The notes under the pieces: model-generated
Seen by the model: only the letters and a program-made list of their open reading frames with translations
Told to the model about the DNA's origin: nothing
The model's database searches: none
NCBI GenBank assembly: GCA_022414725.1
Contig: CM039462.1
Coordinates: 118,982,891 to 119,046,890, forward strand
Reading direction: 5' to 3'
Source of the DNA: Microglena sp. YARC
Taxonomy: Eukaryota; Chlorophyta; Chlorophyceae; Chlamydomonadales; Chlamydomonadaceae
Length of the DNA: 64,000 bases
Position numbers and translations under genes: made by a program
Shown: piece after piece, positions 52,501 to 62,959 of the stretch
Layout of the letters: each line of letters starts with the position of its first letter
Position numbering within the stretch: the stretch's first letter is position 1

Positions 52501-55500
52501 AGCAAGTCACTTTGGCTGAGACGGGGGTCGGAAGTGCACCAGTTATCGATTCCGCAGTTCGAAGGTCAGCATATGCTCAATTTCCACGTTCGCAAGTAGC
52601 ACGTCCAGCAGGTTGCAGGCGATGGGCCCCTAGGTCAGAGCACGTAGCTCAAAGCTGCGCTGGTCCAAACTCCACAGGTTCGCAGGGTGGTGTTACCCAC
52701 TTGGGCTGATAGTAATTAATTTTGAAGCTTCGCAGATCTGCAGAACGAATGATCAGCACTGAGGCATGCTATTAATAGTAAGATTGGCAGATTCAGAGGT
52801 AAGGAGAGCACCAGTTCTATTCAATTGCGTGGTTCGAAGTTAGCATTTCCGCAATCTGCACGTTGCGCGCAAGTAGCAGGTCCAGCCGCGATGGGAGTTT
52901 GCAGCCGATGGCTCAGGCTCGGACGGAAACGCGAATGTTGCATGTTGCATGGACAGTTGGCTTGTGAAGGACGGTTCTTTCTACGCGAACCCTTCAGGGC
53001 TAAATGGCTCTTCATCCGGTTACTCGTTTTAATTACACTCATGTGACGCTAGTTGGTCGGCCCCCTTTTGACAATTTTTAAGTTTGTGTGACTCGGTGTA
53101 ACTCTTGAGTCTCTCCTACATTGAGGGCGGTAACTATATTGACCGCCCCCTGTGCTGTTGGTTTTTGGAATTATAAGCTTATGTACGGGCGGTCAGTTAT
53201 GTACTTATGTTGTAGCCTTGTTGCTTTCGAAGTAACAACTAAGTAACAAACAAACAAATAAGGGACATTTTGCAGTGTTGCTGTTTAAAGCAGTATTGAA
53301 CGTGCCTATACTGCCATGCAGAGCATACATGAAGGTTGGCTTTAGTTGTAATAATTTGATGCAGAAAAAATGTGACCAATCAGAGGTCGGGTTAATTTCA
53401 GGGGATTTTGAGAAGGTGTTGCTTGTGTGGGCTGGGCAGTATGAGCCGTTCCGGTCTGGGCCTGGCCCGACGCGAGGGGGTGGTCGGGTGTGTCGGGGTG
53501 GATGCCTGTAGCGTGGGTCGGCATGCATTGGGCTGGCCCGGGCTGGCCGGGTGGTTATGCGTTGTGTGGGTATGACACGAAAGTAGCGCAGTTTAAGCCT
53601 GGCCATGGAGAATGAAGATAAGTGGCTATCATTGTGCAACGCCGCTGCCCCCTAGGTCGAAGCACGGATCTGAAAGCTGCGTTGGTCGAAGCTCTGCAGC
53701 TTCTCAGGATAGTGTCACCTTCTTGGGTAGCGAGTTAGTTCTTACTTGTGTAGCTTCGCAGCTCCGCAGAAGGAACGATTGGTACTTAGGTAGCTATAAA
53801 TAGCAAGTCACTTTGGCTGAGACGGGGGTCGGAAGTGCACCAGTTATCGATTCCGCAGTTCGAAGGTCAGCATATGCTCAATTTCCACGTTCGCAAGTAG
53901 CACGTCCAGCAGGTTGCAGGCGATGGGCCCCTAGGTCAGAGCACGTAGCTCAAAGCTGCGCTGGTCCAAACTCCACAGGTTCGCAAGGTGGTGTTACCCA
54001 CTTGGGCTGAGAGTAATTAATTTTGTAGCTTCGCAAGTCTGCAGAACGAATGATCAGTACCGAGGCATGCTATTAATAGCAAGATTGGCAGATTCAGAGG
54101 TTGGAAGAGCACCAGTTGAATTCAATTGCGAAGTTCGAAGTTAACATTTGCGCAATTTGCACGTCGCGCGCAAGTAGCAGGTCCTATATTGACCGCCCAC
54201 TGAGCTGTTGGTCTTTAGAATTATTAGCTTATGCATGGGCGGTCAGTCATGTACTAATGTTGTAGCCTTGTTACGCTCCTTTTACCAACCGTAACAAACA
54301 AACAAAAAGGGGACATTTTGCAGGGTTGCTATTTGTAAATAGTATTGAACGTGCCTATACTGTCATGCAAAGCATACATGAAGGTTGGCTTTAGTTGTAA
54401 GAATTTGATGCAGAGAAAATGAGACCAATTAGAGGTCGGGTTGATTTTAGGGAATTTTGACAAGGTGTTGCTTGTGTGGGCTGGGCAGTATGAGCCGTTC
54501 AGGTCTGGGCTGCACCCGACGCGGGGGGGTGGTCGGGTGTGTCGGGGTGGACACCTGTAGAGTGGGACGGCATGCATTGGGCTGGCCGGGTGGTTATGCG
54601 TTGTGTGGGTATGACACGAATGTAGCGCAGTTTGGGAGCGCATGTGGCATGTGCTATGGGAGAATAGGTGAGCATAGGGTCTCAATAGCCGCTCTGCCCA
54701 TGATTTGGAATGGCTGGGCCTAGAGTTGCGCCTGGCCATGGAGAATGGAGATAAGTGGCCACCATTGTGCAACGCCGCTGCCCCCTAGGTCGAAGCTCGG
54801 ATCTGAAAGCTGCGTTGGTCGAAGCTCTGCAGCTTCTCAGGGTAGTGTCACCTTCTTGGATAGCGAGTTAGTTCTTACTTGTGTAGCTTCGCAGCTCCGC
54901 AGAAGGAACGATTGGTACTTAGGTAGCTATAAATAGCAAGTCACTTTGGCTGAGACGGGGGTCGGAAGTGCACCAGTTATCAATTCCGCAGTTCGAAAGT
55001 CAGCGTATGCTCAATTTACACGTCCGCAAGTAGCACGTCCAGCAGGTTGCAGGCGATGGGCCCCTAGGTCAGAGCATGTAGCTCAAAGCTGCGCTGGTCC
55101 AAACTCCACAGGTTCGCAGGGTGGTGTTACCCACTTGGGCTGATAGTAATTAATTTTGAAGCTTTGCAGGTCTGCAGAACGAATGATCAGTACTGAGGCA
55201 TGCTATTAATAGCAAGATTGGCAGATTCAGAGGTTGGAAGAGCACCAGTTAAATTCAATTGCGTCGTTCGAATTTAGCATTTGCGCAATTTGCACGTCGC
55301 GCGCAAGTAGCAGGTCCAGCCGCGATGGGAGTTTGCAGGCGATGGGCTCAGGGTCGGACGGAAACGCGAATGTTGCATGTTGCATGGACAGTTGGCTTGT
55401 GAAGGACGGTTCTTTCTACGCGAATCCTTTAGGTTCCCCATGACTCCGCACCCGGTTACTCGTTTTTGTAACACTCACGTGACGCTATTTGTTGGCCGGC

Positions 55501-57039
55501 CCCCTTTTTGACAATTTTTTGACAATTTTTTGAGTTTGTGTGACTCGGTGTAACTCTTGAGTCTCTCCTACATTGAGGGCGGTAACTATATTGACCGCCC
55601 ACACGGTTTTGGTTTTGGTTTTATAAGCTTATGTAAGGGCGGTCAGTATATATGTTGAAGCATTGTTACTTACTAGTAACGAAGAAGGACATTTTGCAGG
55701 GTTGTTGTTTATTAGTGCTGAACGTGCCTAAAATGTTGTGCAAAGCATACATGACGCTTGGCTTTAGTTGTAAGAATTCGATGCAGAAAAAATGAGACCA
55801 ATCAGAGGTCGGGTTAATTTCAGGGAATTTTTAGAAGGTGTTGCATGTGTGGGCTGGGCAGTATGAGCCGTTCAGGTCTGGGCTGCACCCGACGCGGGGG
55901 GGTGGTCGGATGTGTGTGTCGGGGTGGATGCCTGTAGCGTGGGTCGGCATGCATTGGGCTGGCCGGGTGGTTATGCGTTGTGTGGGTATGACACGAATGT
56001 AGCGCAGTTTGGGAGCGCATGTGGCATGTGCTTAGGGAGAATAGGTGAGCATAGGGTCTCAATAGCCGCTCTGCCCATGATTTGGAGCGGCTGGGCCTAG
56101 AGTTGCGTCTGGCCATGGAGAATGAAGATAAGTGGCTACCATTGTGCAACGCCGCTGCCCCCTAGGTCGAAGCACGAATCTGAAAGCTGCGTTGGTCGAA
56201 GCTCTGCAGCTTCTCAGGGTAGTGTCACCTTCTTGGGTAGCGAGTTAGTTCTTACTTGTGTAGCTTCGCAGCTCCGCAGAACGAACGATTGGTACTTCGA
56301 TAGCTATAAATAGCAAGTCACTTTGGCAAAGACGGGGGTCGGAAGTGCACCAGTTATCAATTCCGCAGTTCGAAGGTCAACATATGCACAATTTCCACGT
56401 TCGCAAGAAGCACGTCCAGCATTTTGCAGGCGATGGCCCCCTAGGTCAGAGCACGTAGCTCAAAGCTGCGCTGGTCCAAGCTCCACAGGTTCGCAGGGTG
56501 GTGTTACCCACTTGGGCAGATAGTTATTAAATTTGAAGCTTCGCAGGTCTGCAGAACGAATGATCAGTATTGAGGCATGCTATTGATAGCAAGATTGGCA
56601 GATTCAGAGGTTAGAAGAGCACCAGTTCAATTCAATTGCGTAGTTCAAAGTTAGCATTTGAGCAATTTGCACGTTGCGCGCAAGTAGCAGGTCCAGCCGC
56701 GATGGGAGTTTGCAGGCGATGGCTCAGGGTCGGACGGAAACGCGAATGTCGCATGGACAGTTGGCTTGCGGCGGACGCGAACCCTTTAGGTTCCCCACGA
56801 CTCCGCACTCGGTTACTCGTTTTTGTTACACTCACTTGCTAGTTGGTCGGCCCCCTTTTAACAATGTGTGACTCGGTGTAACTCTTGAGTCTCTCCTACA
56901 TTGAGGGCGGTAACAATTTTGACAATTTTTGAGTTTGATTGACTCGGTGTAACTCTTGAGTCTCTCCTACATTGAGTGCGGTAAACATTGAGTGCGGTAA
57001 AGAAGGGAAGATGGAGGAATGACTGGGGGGGGGGGGGGG

Positions 57040-57557
57040 GGCTTCCACGATGGCGGAAGGATTCTCACCACTGCAAGCAGAGGCCGATAGCGCCCGAGCA
57101 ATCAGCCAATTTGTCGTCATGTCAGGACTTCGGAACTTCCAGAATGAAGCTCGTTGTTGAAGCCAAGGAGAGGACGACGTAGAAGATGTGCATTAAGCAG
57201 TGGTACCATGATGGACCCAAATGACCTATCAGCTTAGACACTTCAAGAGTGGAGAGATACTCGCAGCGGTCAAACGCGCCTATCATTTAACGCAAGATGA
57301 GAATAATTAAAGGGACTGGGGACACACATTAGACACCAGCGGTGGAAAGGGCGGAAGCCTGGAACCTAACCTGGGTACAGGCTAGACGGCGCGTGCCAGA
57401 GGACCAGGGGACGCAGCCCACCAGGAGCTGTCACCGTGTCATGAAGGATGACACAGTCTACAGGAAGCTGTTACTATCTACAGCTATAGTTCTAAGGAAG
57501 TACAGTAGTAGTCTCCAAGACATAAAACGATCGAGTGAACCGCAATTGATGCTGATA
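57040..57557 (-). mobile_element. Copia remnant, element 3 (LTR plus start of gag)
   Basis: 57237-57557 is an LTR beginning and ending TATCAGC/GCTGATA (321 bp), with the same ~75-base outer end (CATAAAACG, TACTTCCTTAGAACTAT on minus) as elements 1 and 2. Leftward on the minus strand follow the leader TACCACTGCTTAATG and a gag fragment with SGENPSAIVEAPPPPPSH. It is cut off at a poly(G) run (57025-57042) next to the end of the tandem array, so only the 5' part survives. Confidence 0.85.
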
Positions 57558-57704
57558 GTTGGCAATTGCAATTAGCAAATGTACCGTATCTCGCTGCACG
57601 TCGTATCAACTTGGCATACCCACGTGGACAACTTTGTCATATTTTTTAACATTCAATCAGAAATGTAACATTTTTGTACACCTGAACTACAAACCCAGAC
57701 GCCA

Positions 57705-57790
57705 TTGTGTACCATACCCCACCCCGGGGCTGACCTCCAGGGGACCCACCAGGGCCCCCTACTATTTTATAACAGTGAGGGTTTGGGCAA
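57705..57790 (+). repeat. Dispersed GGGGCTGACCTCCAGGGGAC motif
   Basis: The ~45-bp motif (CCCCGGGGCTGACCTCCAGG, ACCCACCAGGGCCCCCTACT) has relatives at 9527 and 14290. It precedes the SINE cluster. Part of an unidentified element. Confidence 0.5.
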
Positions 57791-57820
57791 ACCCCACTGT
57801 TATAAAACCCACACCCACAA

Positions 57821-58510
57821 ATAAAAAAAGAGAGATTACAAGAGGCTCGTGTCCTAGCAGTGAAACAACACCGCCCTAAAGTCGGACTCGAGAAACCACC
57901 CGCCGTCTTCTGGCAGCGGGGCTCGAACTCCGGTGGCCGAAGCCTTAACCACCGGGTCTGGACCATACAACAAATAGAAAATAAAGATTACAAGGGGCTC
58001 ATGTCCTAGCAGTGAAACAACACCGCCCTAAAGTCGGAGTCGAGAAACCACCCGCCGTCTTCCAGCAGCGGGGCTTGAACTCCTAAAGAAAGAAAGAAAG
58101 ATTACAATGGGCACTTATCCTGGCAGTGGACACACCACCGCCCCCGAGGGAACGGACTCCGAACCCACTGTCTTCCGGCAGTGGGGCTCGAACGTCTCCC
58201 GATTGGCGTAACAAAGTAATGACAGTCACCCATGTTGGCGTATTCGTACCTGAGTCCAACGGTATTTCCATGGGTTCAACGACTGGCTAAAGCAGGGTGT
58301 TCCGAATAGAGGTGAAGGATCCTTACATCGCCGGGAACTCTTAGAAAGAAAGATTACAATGGGCACTTATCCTGGCAGTGGACACACCACCGCCCCCGAG
58401 GGAACGGAGTCCGAACCCACTGTCTTCCGGCAGTGGGGCTCGTACGTCTCCCGATTGGCGTAACCTCGACCAACGGAGTCTGGACCACACCGCCCTCCAG
58501 ACTGGGCTAA
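57821..58510 (-). mobile_element. SINE-like family S2, four adjacent minus copies
   Basis: Copies at about 57821-57968, 57975-58084, 58087-58213 and 58343-58510. On the minus strand, the best preserved ones read GTGGTTAAGGCTTCGGCCACCGG (A-box-like), AGTTCGAGCCCCGCTGCC (B-box-like), a body GGCGGTG and CACTGCYAGGA, and a tail TTGTAATCTTTCTTTCTTT. The last two are part of a ~255-bp tandem duplication that also includes CCATGTTGGCG and GAGTCCAACGGTATTTCCAT (58214-58290, 58508-58590). Confidence 0.6.
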
Positions 58511-58698
58511 AAGTAATGACTATCACCCATGTTGGCGCATTGATACCTGAGTCCAACGGTATTTCCATGGGTTCAACGACTGGCTAGAGTACTCCTCAAT
58601 TCATGGAGCCTCCCAGTTTCGAGTTTTATATAATGTTTAAAACCTTGCAGCCCATCAACACTTGATTGCGTGGGTTCAATTCCCGCAATTCTCCAGGT

Positions 58699-58737
58699 CT
58701 TCTGGGAGCTTGGTCTAGTGGTATGATTCTCGCTTAG
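58699..58737 (+). ncRNA. 5' half of a tRNA-Pro(AGG)-like sequence
   Basis: GGGAGCTTGGTCTAGTGGTATG followed by ATTCTCGCTTAGGG closely resembles the acceptor, D-arm and anticodon loop of eukaryotic tRNA-Pro with anticodon AGG. After that the expected stem partner is missing, so it is a fragment, not a functional tRNA. A T-arm-like GGGTTCAATTCCC lies just upstream at 58672. Confidence 0.45.
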
Positions 58738-58956
58738 GGACAACATTTTTAATGGGTCTAATGGTAGACCAGATCGCTTGAGGATGTAGAGTCGGGGATT
58801 CGACTCCCCCTTCGGTCGCTCTTGGCGTTGCAGGTCGTCGTCAACCGCGATGGTAGCTTGTCCAGTTGAGGTAGGAGACCGCTCCCCACCAGTGTACAAT
58901 GGGCTCCCTTAACACCACGCCCCACCAGGCGCTATCATTACCTTTTTTTGTTTACT
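58700..58956 (+). mobile_element. tRNA-derived SINE S1 copy
   Basis: Head with TGGTCTAGTGG and a second tRNA-like stretch with GGGGATTCGACTCCCC (B-box-like), body GTCAACCGCGATGGTAGCTT, then the 3' module GGGCTCCCTTAACACCACGC and CCAGGCGCTATCATTACC with a T-rich end. It matches the copies at 37431 and 30066. Confidence 0.6.
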
Positions 58957-59029
58957 GCCATTTTCTTTGGCGCATACAGTACGCCTTGACCGTCTGGACT
59001 GTAAATACACACAATGATTATATGAAGAG

Positions 59030-60750
59030 CTCGGGATCAAGTATATTTTGATAATAATGTTATAAATTATGATGTTACTGCCGAAGATGACGGGCAGCCT
59101 TAAAGGCTGGAGTGATGTAACAAAGTTCAAGTTTCTCTTCTTACAGACCTGGAATTTCAAATGCTTAAATGTCAAAATGCTTTGAAATACATCCGGTCCA
59201 ATAAAAGTTCCCAACTTATAACTAACGCGCTGGGCATGCCAGTGCAAGTGCGCCTACTCTTTTGCAGGAGTGGTAACACTAGACGAACTGAATCCTCAGA
59301 AGTGCTGGTTTGTATTGGGAGACCCACCTCCTGCGGTGAAATTCCTCCCCCTCCCCCTCCCTCACCCACCAGGTTGGTGGCCCTCCCCACCGAACACACA
59401 CACACCTGGTCCCCCTCCTACCCCACCCCACCCCCCACACACAAACACCACAAAATCTAACACTAACACTAACACCCGCATCCACACACCAATTCCTTGC
59501 AAACAAATAATAAAGATAAAAAGGTTACCACGCCAACCACTAGGTACTGACAGCTCAAAGGTAGGCCAAATCGTTTTCAGAATTCCGTTGGTCGGCTAGT
59601 GTAGTTCACGAGCACCTCCCCAACAAGGTTGTTTAAGACGGTGAAGACGCTGCGTCCTCCATCGCAGGTGAAACGTCAAAGGGGCCGTTGCGTCGCAGGA
59701 CGCAATCTGGGGAGGGGCCGTTGACCAGAAGGAAGGGTACGCTGCATCCCAGGATGCAGGCTATACAGTTGGTTGCGTCTCAGGAAGCAGAGCTGGGGGT
59801 CATCCTGAATTACCCTGCTCCCCATCCTCAAACAATCAAGGTCAATGCCAGATTTTGAGGTGGGGCTACCGGTATTGAGTGCTGGAATAGGCTGGCTGCT
59901 GATAGTGGGGGGCTCCTCCTCCTCCCGACTCTCTGATCAGGGCCAAGGGGGTCACAACCTCAACCTGCAACAGTAGATGGAACCAGAATGTCAGTTTTGT
60001 AATGCTATATATGTATATAAGCAAGCCCTAGGCATGTCGCAAGCGACGCACTGAATTGGCGGAGAGTGTCGGCTAATCGGCTATCCCAGAGACAGGTGGC
60101 ACCGGAATCGAGTGCATCTGCCCGAACCCAGTGTTTACGGCAGGGCTAGGGGACAGTTAGGGCCAGGGTTACGTGCCAACAATATGACAGGCAGACAACC
60201 GGTCAACGGGATGACCCTGGGGGCTCCCGCTCCCCAGAAGGGGGGGATCCGCCAAAATCAAATGTACTTGAGCTTGTACCCCATATCTGTTTTGTATTAT
60301 GCCCTTCCAAATATCGAGGGTAGGCAAGTCTATTTAGCCTATTTGGATACGCCTTAACCCGCTGGAATGTAAAATACACACTGCCAAGGATGGCAAGCAG
60401 CTTTGTATGTATGTTACAGTCCAGGGGTAGGCTAAATAGGCTAGATGGGCTTGCCCTACCATTACAAGAAGGGCTAAAAAGAAAAAGCATTGATAAACTG
60501 AACCCCACGGAATTGTTTTACTGACGGAGACCTGAGTTTGTGTTACCTGGGTGAGCAGCCGTAAAGGCTGGAGCCATGTCACCAAGTTGAAGTCCAAGTA
60601 CAGCAAACGGTGCACTGTACTACAATATTTTGATAATCATACTTTTATTTGAATTCATTATGTTACTGTCGCAGACAGCGAGCAGCCTTAAATCCTGGAG
60701 CCAATCACCAAGTTCAAGTAGATGGGACCATAATGCCATATTGCAATGTT
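59030..60750. repeat. Short dispersed repeats around GCAGCCTTAAAGGCTGGAG
   Basis: The partly palindromic word GCAGCC-TAAA-GCTGGAG with ATGT-ACMAAGTTCAAGT occurs at about 59093, 60550 and 60688, each near TATTTTGATAAT. The ~65-bp repeat described at 13584 lies on the minus strand at 59283-59347. AAGTCTATTTAGCCTATTTGG at 60327 recurs at 37785. CA/CCCCAC low-complexity DNA lies at 59340-59480. No gene seen between 58960 and 60880. Confidence 0.6.
59624..59817. mobile_element. hAT-type MITE 4, 8-bp TSD CTCCCCAA/CTCCCCAT
   Basis: 194 bp with ends CAAGGTTGTTTAAGA and TCCTGAATTACCCTG. The 8-bp flanks (59616-59623, 59818-59825) differ in the last base. The interior repeats TTGCGTCKCAGGACGCA as in MITE 3, of which it is an older relative. 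Confidence 0.85.
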
Positions 60751-60881
60751 TTGATAGTGATTTAATTTTGGCCGCATGCGGTGGTGGTAGTGGTGATGAT
60801 GGTGGTCTAGTTGTTGCTGTTGTTGGTGGTGGTTGTGGTGGTGCAGCAGAAATGCCTGAGATGCCAATTTCAGCAACTCAC

Positions 60882-61049
60882 ATCTGGTTGCGCAATTCGG
60901 AAGGTGAAGTCATCAGGTCCGACTGGCCTCACGATGCCTTGGGTTGGGTGACCACCATCGACCCCAGCCACCATCATGTTGTATGACCCTTGTTGGTGTT
61001 GAAAGGCCGATATAGGACCAGTTAGGGGGCTGGGACTGAAAATCTTCAT
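60882..61049 (-). CDS. Proline-rich gene, internal exon B
   Basis: On the minus strand, acceptor TTCTCACTACACAG is followed by 56 codons: MKIFSPSPLTGPISAFQHQQ, GSYNMMVAGVDGGHPTQGIV, RPVGPDDFTFRIAQPD, and donor GTGAGT. Both ends are in phase 0, matching exon A. The composition is that of a normal protein, not a repeat. Family not recognised. The next exon at lower coordinates could not be found. Confidence 0.6.
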
Positions 61050-61079
61050 CTGTGTAGTGAGAAGGTCGCGTTGGTGTTG

Positions 61080-61545
61080 GTGTTGATGTGTTGATGTGTT
61101 GGTGTGCTGGTGTGCTGTGGTGTTGTTGTGTTGTTGTGTGTGTTGTGTTGTTGTTGTGTTGTGTTGTGTTGTGTTGTGTTGTGTTGTGTTGTGTGTGTTG
61201 TTGTTGTGTTGTGTTGTGTTGTGTTGTGTTGTGTTGTGTTGTGTTGTGTTGTGTTGTGTTGTGTTGTGTTGTGTTGTGTGTGTTGTGTTGTGTTGTGTTG
61301 TGTTGTGTTGTGTTGTGTTGTGTTGTGTTGTGTTGTGTTGTGTTGTGTTGTGTTGTGTTGTGTTGTGTTGTGTTGTGTTTGTGTTGTGTTGTGTTGTGTT
61401 GTGTTGTGGTTGTGTTGTGTTGTGTTGTGTTTGTTGTGTTGTGTTGTGTTGTGTTGTGTTGTGTTGTGTTGTGTTGTGTTGTGTTGTTGTGTTGTGTTGT
61501 GTTGTGTTGTGTTGTGTTGTGTTGTGTTGTTGTTGTGTTGTGTTG
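61080..61545. repeat. (TTGTG)n pentanucleotide satellite
   Basis: About 460 bases of TGTTG/TTGTG with a few slips. It lies in the intron between exons B and A of the minus-strand gene. All long frames are artefacts of a five-base unit without stops. Confidence 0.97.
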
Positions 61546-61834
61546 GTGATTTTAGTGTTTTGTGCACCAACAAGCCAGCTAGTGTGCATGAAAGCTGACA
61601 AGACAGGAGTTCCAATCATCATTTTTAAGGGTGATTCAAACTCTACGTAACTGTTCAAATTTTAAGTAACTGTTCTCAAAAGTTCTCAAAAGTTCTCAAC
61701 AGCCAAAACTGTTTCATGAGTAGGGAACGGTTATATGATACCATATGCTATCATATGATGCCGGCAGTCTGACTAGGCTAAAGTTACCATTTCTATACAA
61801 TATCAAATGATATCATGCCCACCATTGGTCAACA

Positions 61835-62305
61835 TCATATGATACGCCGCTCTGTATTCATGAGCCAACGATACGCCGTTCTGTGTTCATGAGCCAACGA
61901 TACGCCGTTCTGTATTCATGAGCCAATGATACGCCGTTCTGTATTCATGAGCCAATGATACGCCGTTCTGTATTCATGAGCCAACGATACGCCGTTCTGT
62001 ATTCATGAGCCAACGATACGCCGTTCTGTATTCATGAGCCAACGATACGCCGCTCTGTATTCATGAGCCAACGATACGCCGCTCTGTATTCATGAGCCAA
62101 TGATACGCCGTTCTGTATTCATGAGCCAACGATACGCCGTTCTGTATTCATGAGCCAACGATACGCCGTTCTGTATTCATGAGCCAATGATACGCCGTTC
62201 TGTATTCATGAGCCAACGATACGCCGTTCTGTATTCATGAGCCAACGATACGCCGTTCTGTATTCATGAGCCAACGATACGCCGTTCTGTATTCATGAGC
62301 CAAAA
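61835..62305. repeat. 29-bp minisatellite (~16 copies)
   Basis: GCCAACGATACGCCGTTCTG plus TATTCATGA, period 29 (61864, 61893 and onward). Variants are few (CGCTC, CAATG), so it is young. It is preceded by a cluster of ATCATATGAT-type palindromes at 61730-61850. Intronic in the minus-strand gene. Confidence 0.95.
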
Positions 62306-62372
62306 TCAACATCTGGGTGATTCAAACTCGAAAAAAGAGTTACGTTTGTAGACGTAAAATAAAATAACCTAC

Positions 62373-62705
62373 CTTCGGAGTGTCTGTGTTGTAGTCAAAA
62401 GGATTTGGTGTGGGGGCAAGCGAGAATCCCAATCCCAAAGCTTTCTCCAGATCAGGAACAGGAGTATATGTAGTTGGTGGCATTGGTGCCAGGTCAGCAG
62501 GGGTGTAGGCTGGCTGAAGTACAGATGGAAGCAGCACCGGTGGAGGATGTACATATTGTGGTGTTGCTGGTGCGAGGACTTCGTGTTCCTCATGGTACTG
62601 ACCATACAGTTCACCCGGTGGGTAGTCAGGTAGCATGGTCACTGGGCCCATCATTGCTTGAGGGAAGGGTGGTGGCTGGAAGGAGGGGCTGTTGTTGGGC
62701 AGAGG
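62373..62705 (-). CDS. Proline-rich gene, exon A
   Basis: On the minus strand, acceptor TCTTCCTCAACAG precedes 111 codons: PLPNNSPSFQPPPFPQAMMG, PVTMLPDYPPGELYGQYHEE, TPQYVHPPPVLLPSVLQPAY, LEKALGLGFSLAPTPNPFDY and NTDTPK, then donor GTAGGT. Phase 0 at both ends fits exon B. Pro-rich, with Tyr and acidic patches, probably disordered. I do not recognise the protein. Confidence 0.6.
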
Positions 62706-62761
62706 CTGTTGAGGAAGAACGAGAGTTTGCAGGTGCAAGGAAGATGGAGTTTTGTGAGTAA

Positions 62762-62905
62762 GAGGGGGTGGGGGGGGGGGGGGGGTCAAGTTGTAAACAA
62801 GGGGGAATGAGTTTGTGAGTAAGAGGGGGTGGGGGGGGGGGGGGGGGGTCAAGTTGTAAACAAGGGGGGAATGAGGTTGTGAGTAAGAGGGAGGGGGGGG
62901 GGGGT

Positions 62906-62950
<45 letters not shown>
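62762..62950. repeat. Poly(G) runs (poly-Pro on minus strand)
   Basis: Three G-runs (about 62770-62787, 62827-62849, 62890-62950) alternate with a ~60-bp unit GTCAAGTTGTAAACAAGGGG and GAGTTTGTGAGTAAGAGG. Such runs are unstable and hard to sequence, so their length is uncertain. Minus-strand poly-proline frames here are compositional. Confidence 0.85.
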
Positions 62951-62951
<1 letters not shown>

Positions 62952-62959
62952 CAAAAGGT

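Larger units (their letters stand above)
40517..56995. repeat. Tandem array of ~1.4-kb units (about 7.5 copies)
   Basis: Unit starts, marked by GGGCGGTAACTATATTGACCGCCC or its remains, are at 40517, 42037, 50325, 51729, 53125, 54184 (start lost), 55577 and 56905. Unit lengths are ~1520, ~1406 (after removing copia 2), 1404, 1396, 1059 (deleted), 1393 and 1328. Units 2-4 share CTCTGATTGCAGACACTG where the others have CTCTGCAGCTTCTCAGGG, so they form a recently amplified sub-block. Each unit contains a ~276-bp subrepeat (2-2.5 copies), a TATA-like AGCTATAAATAGCAAG, and short open frames of 63 and 65 codons. No known protein domain. A satellite or tandem non-autonomous element; function unknown. 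Confidence 0.95.

Noticed and set aside
57342..57575. Open frame in the 57.2-57.6 kb region
   Set aside because: It lies within the LTR of copia remnant 3, homologous to the non-coding LTRs of elements 1 and 2.
58699..58840. Functional tRNA-Pro gene
   Set aside because: The 5' half matches, but the anticodon stem partner, T-arm and acceptor 3' strand do not pair; treated as a SINE head.
58573..58899. 108-codon minus-strand frame
   Set aside because: It contains GESNPRL and IAGIEPTQ, typical of translated tRNA sequence on the wrong strand; the DNA is a tRNA-derived SINE.
61046..61658. Asn/Thr/Gln/His and Cys/Val frames of about 150-260 codons
   Set aside because: They come from the (TTGTG)n repeat. 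Only the 56-codon exon B at one end has normal composition.
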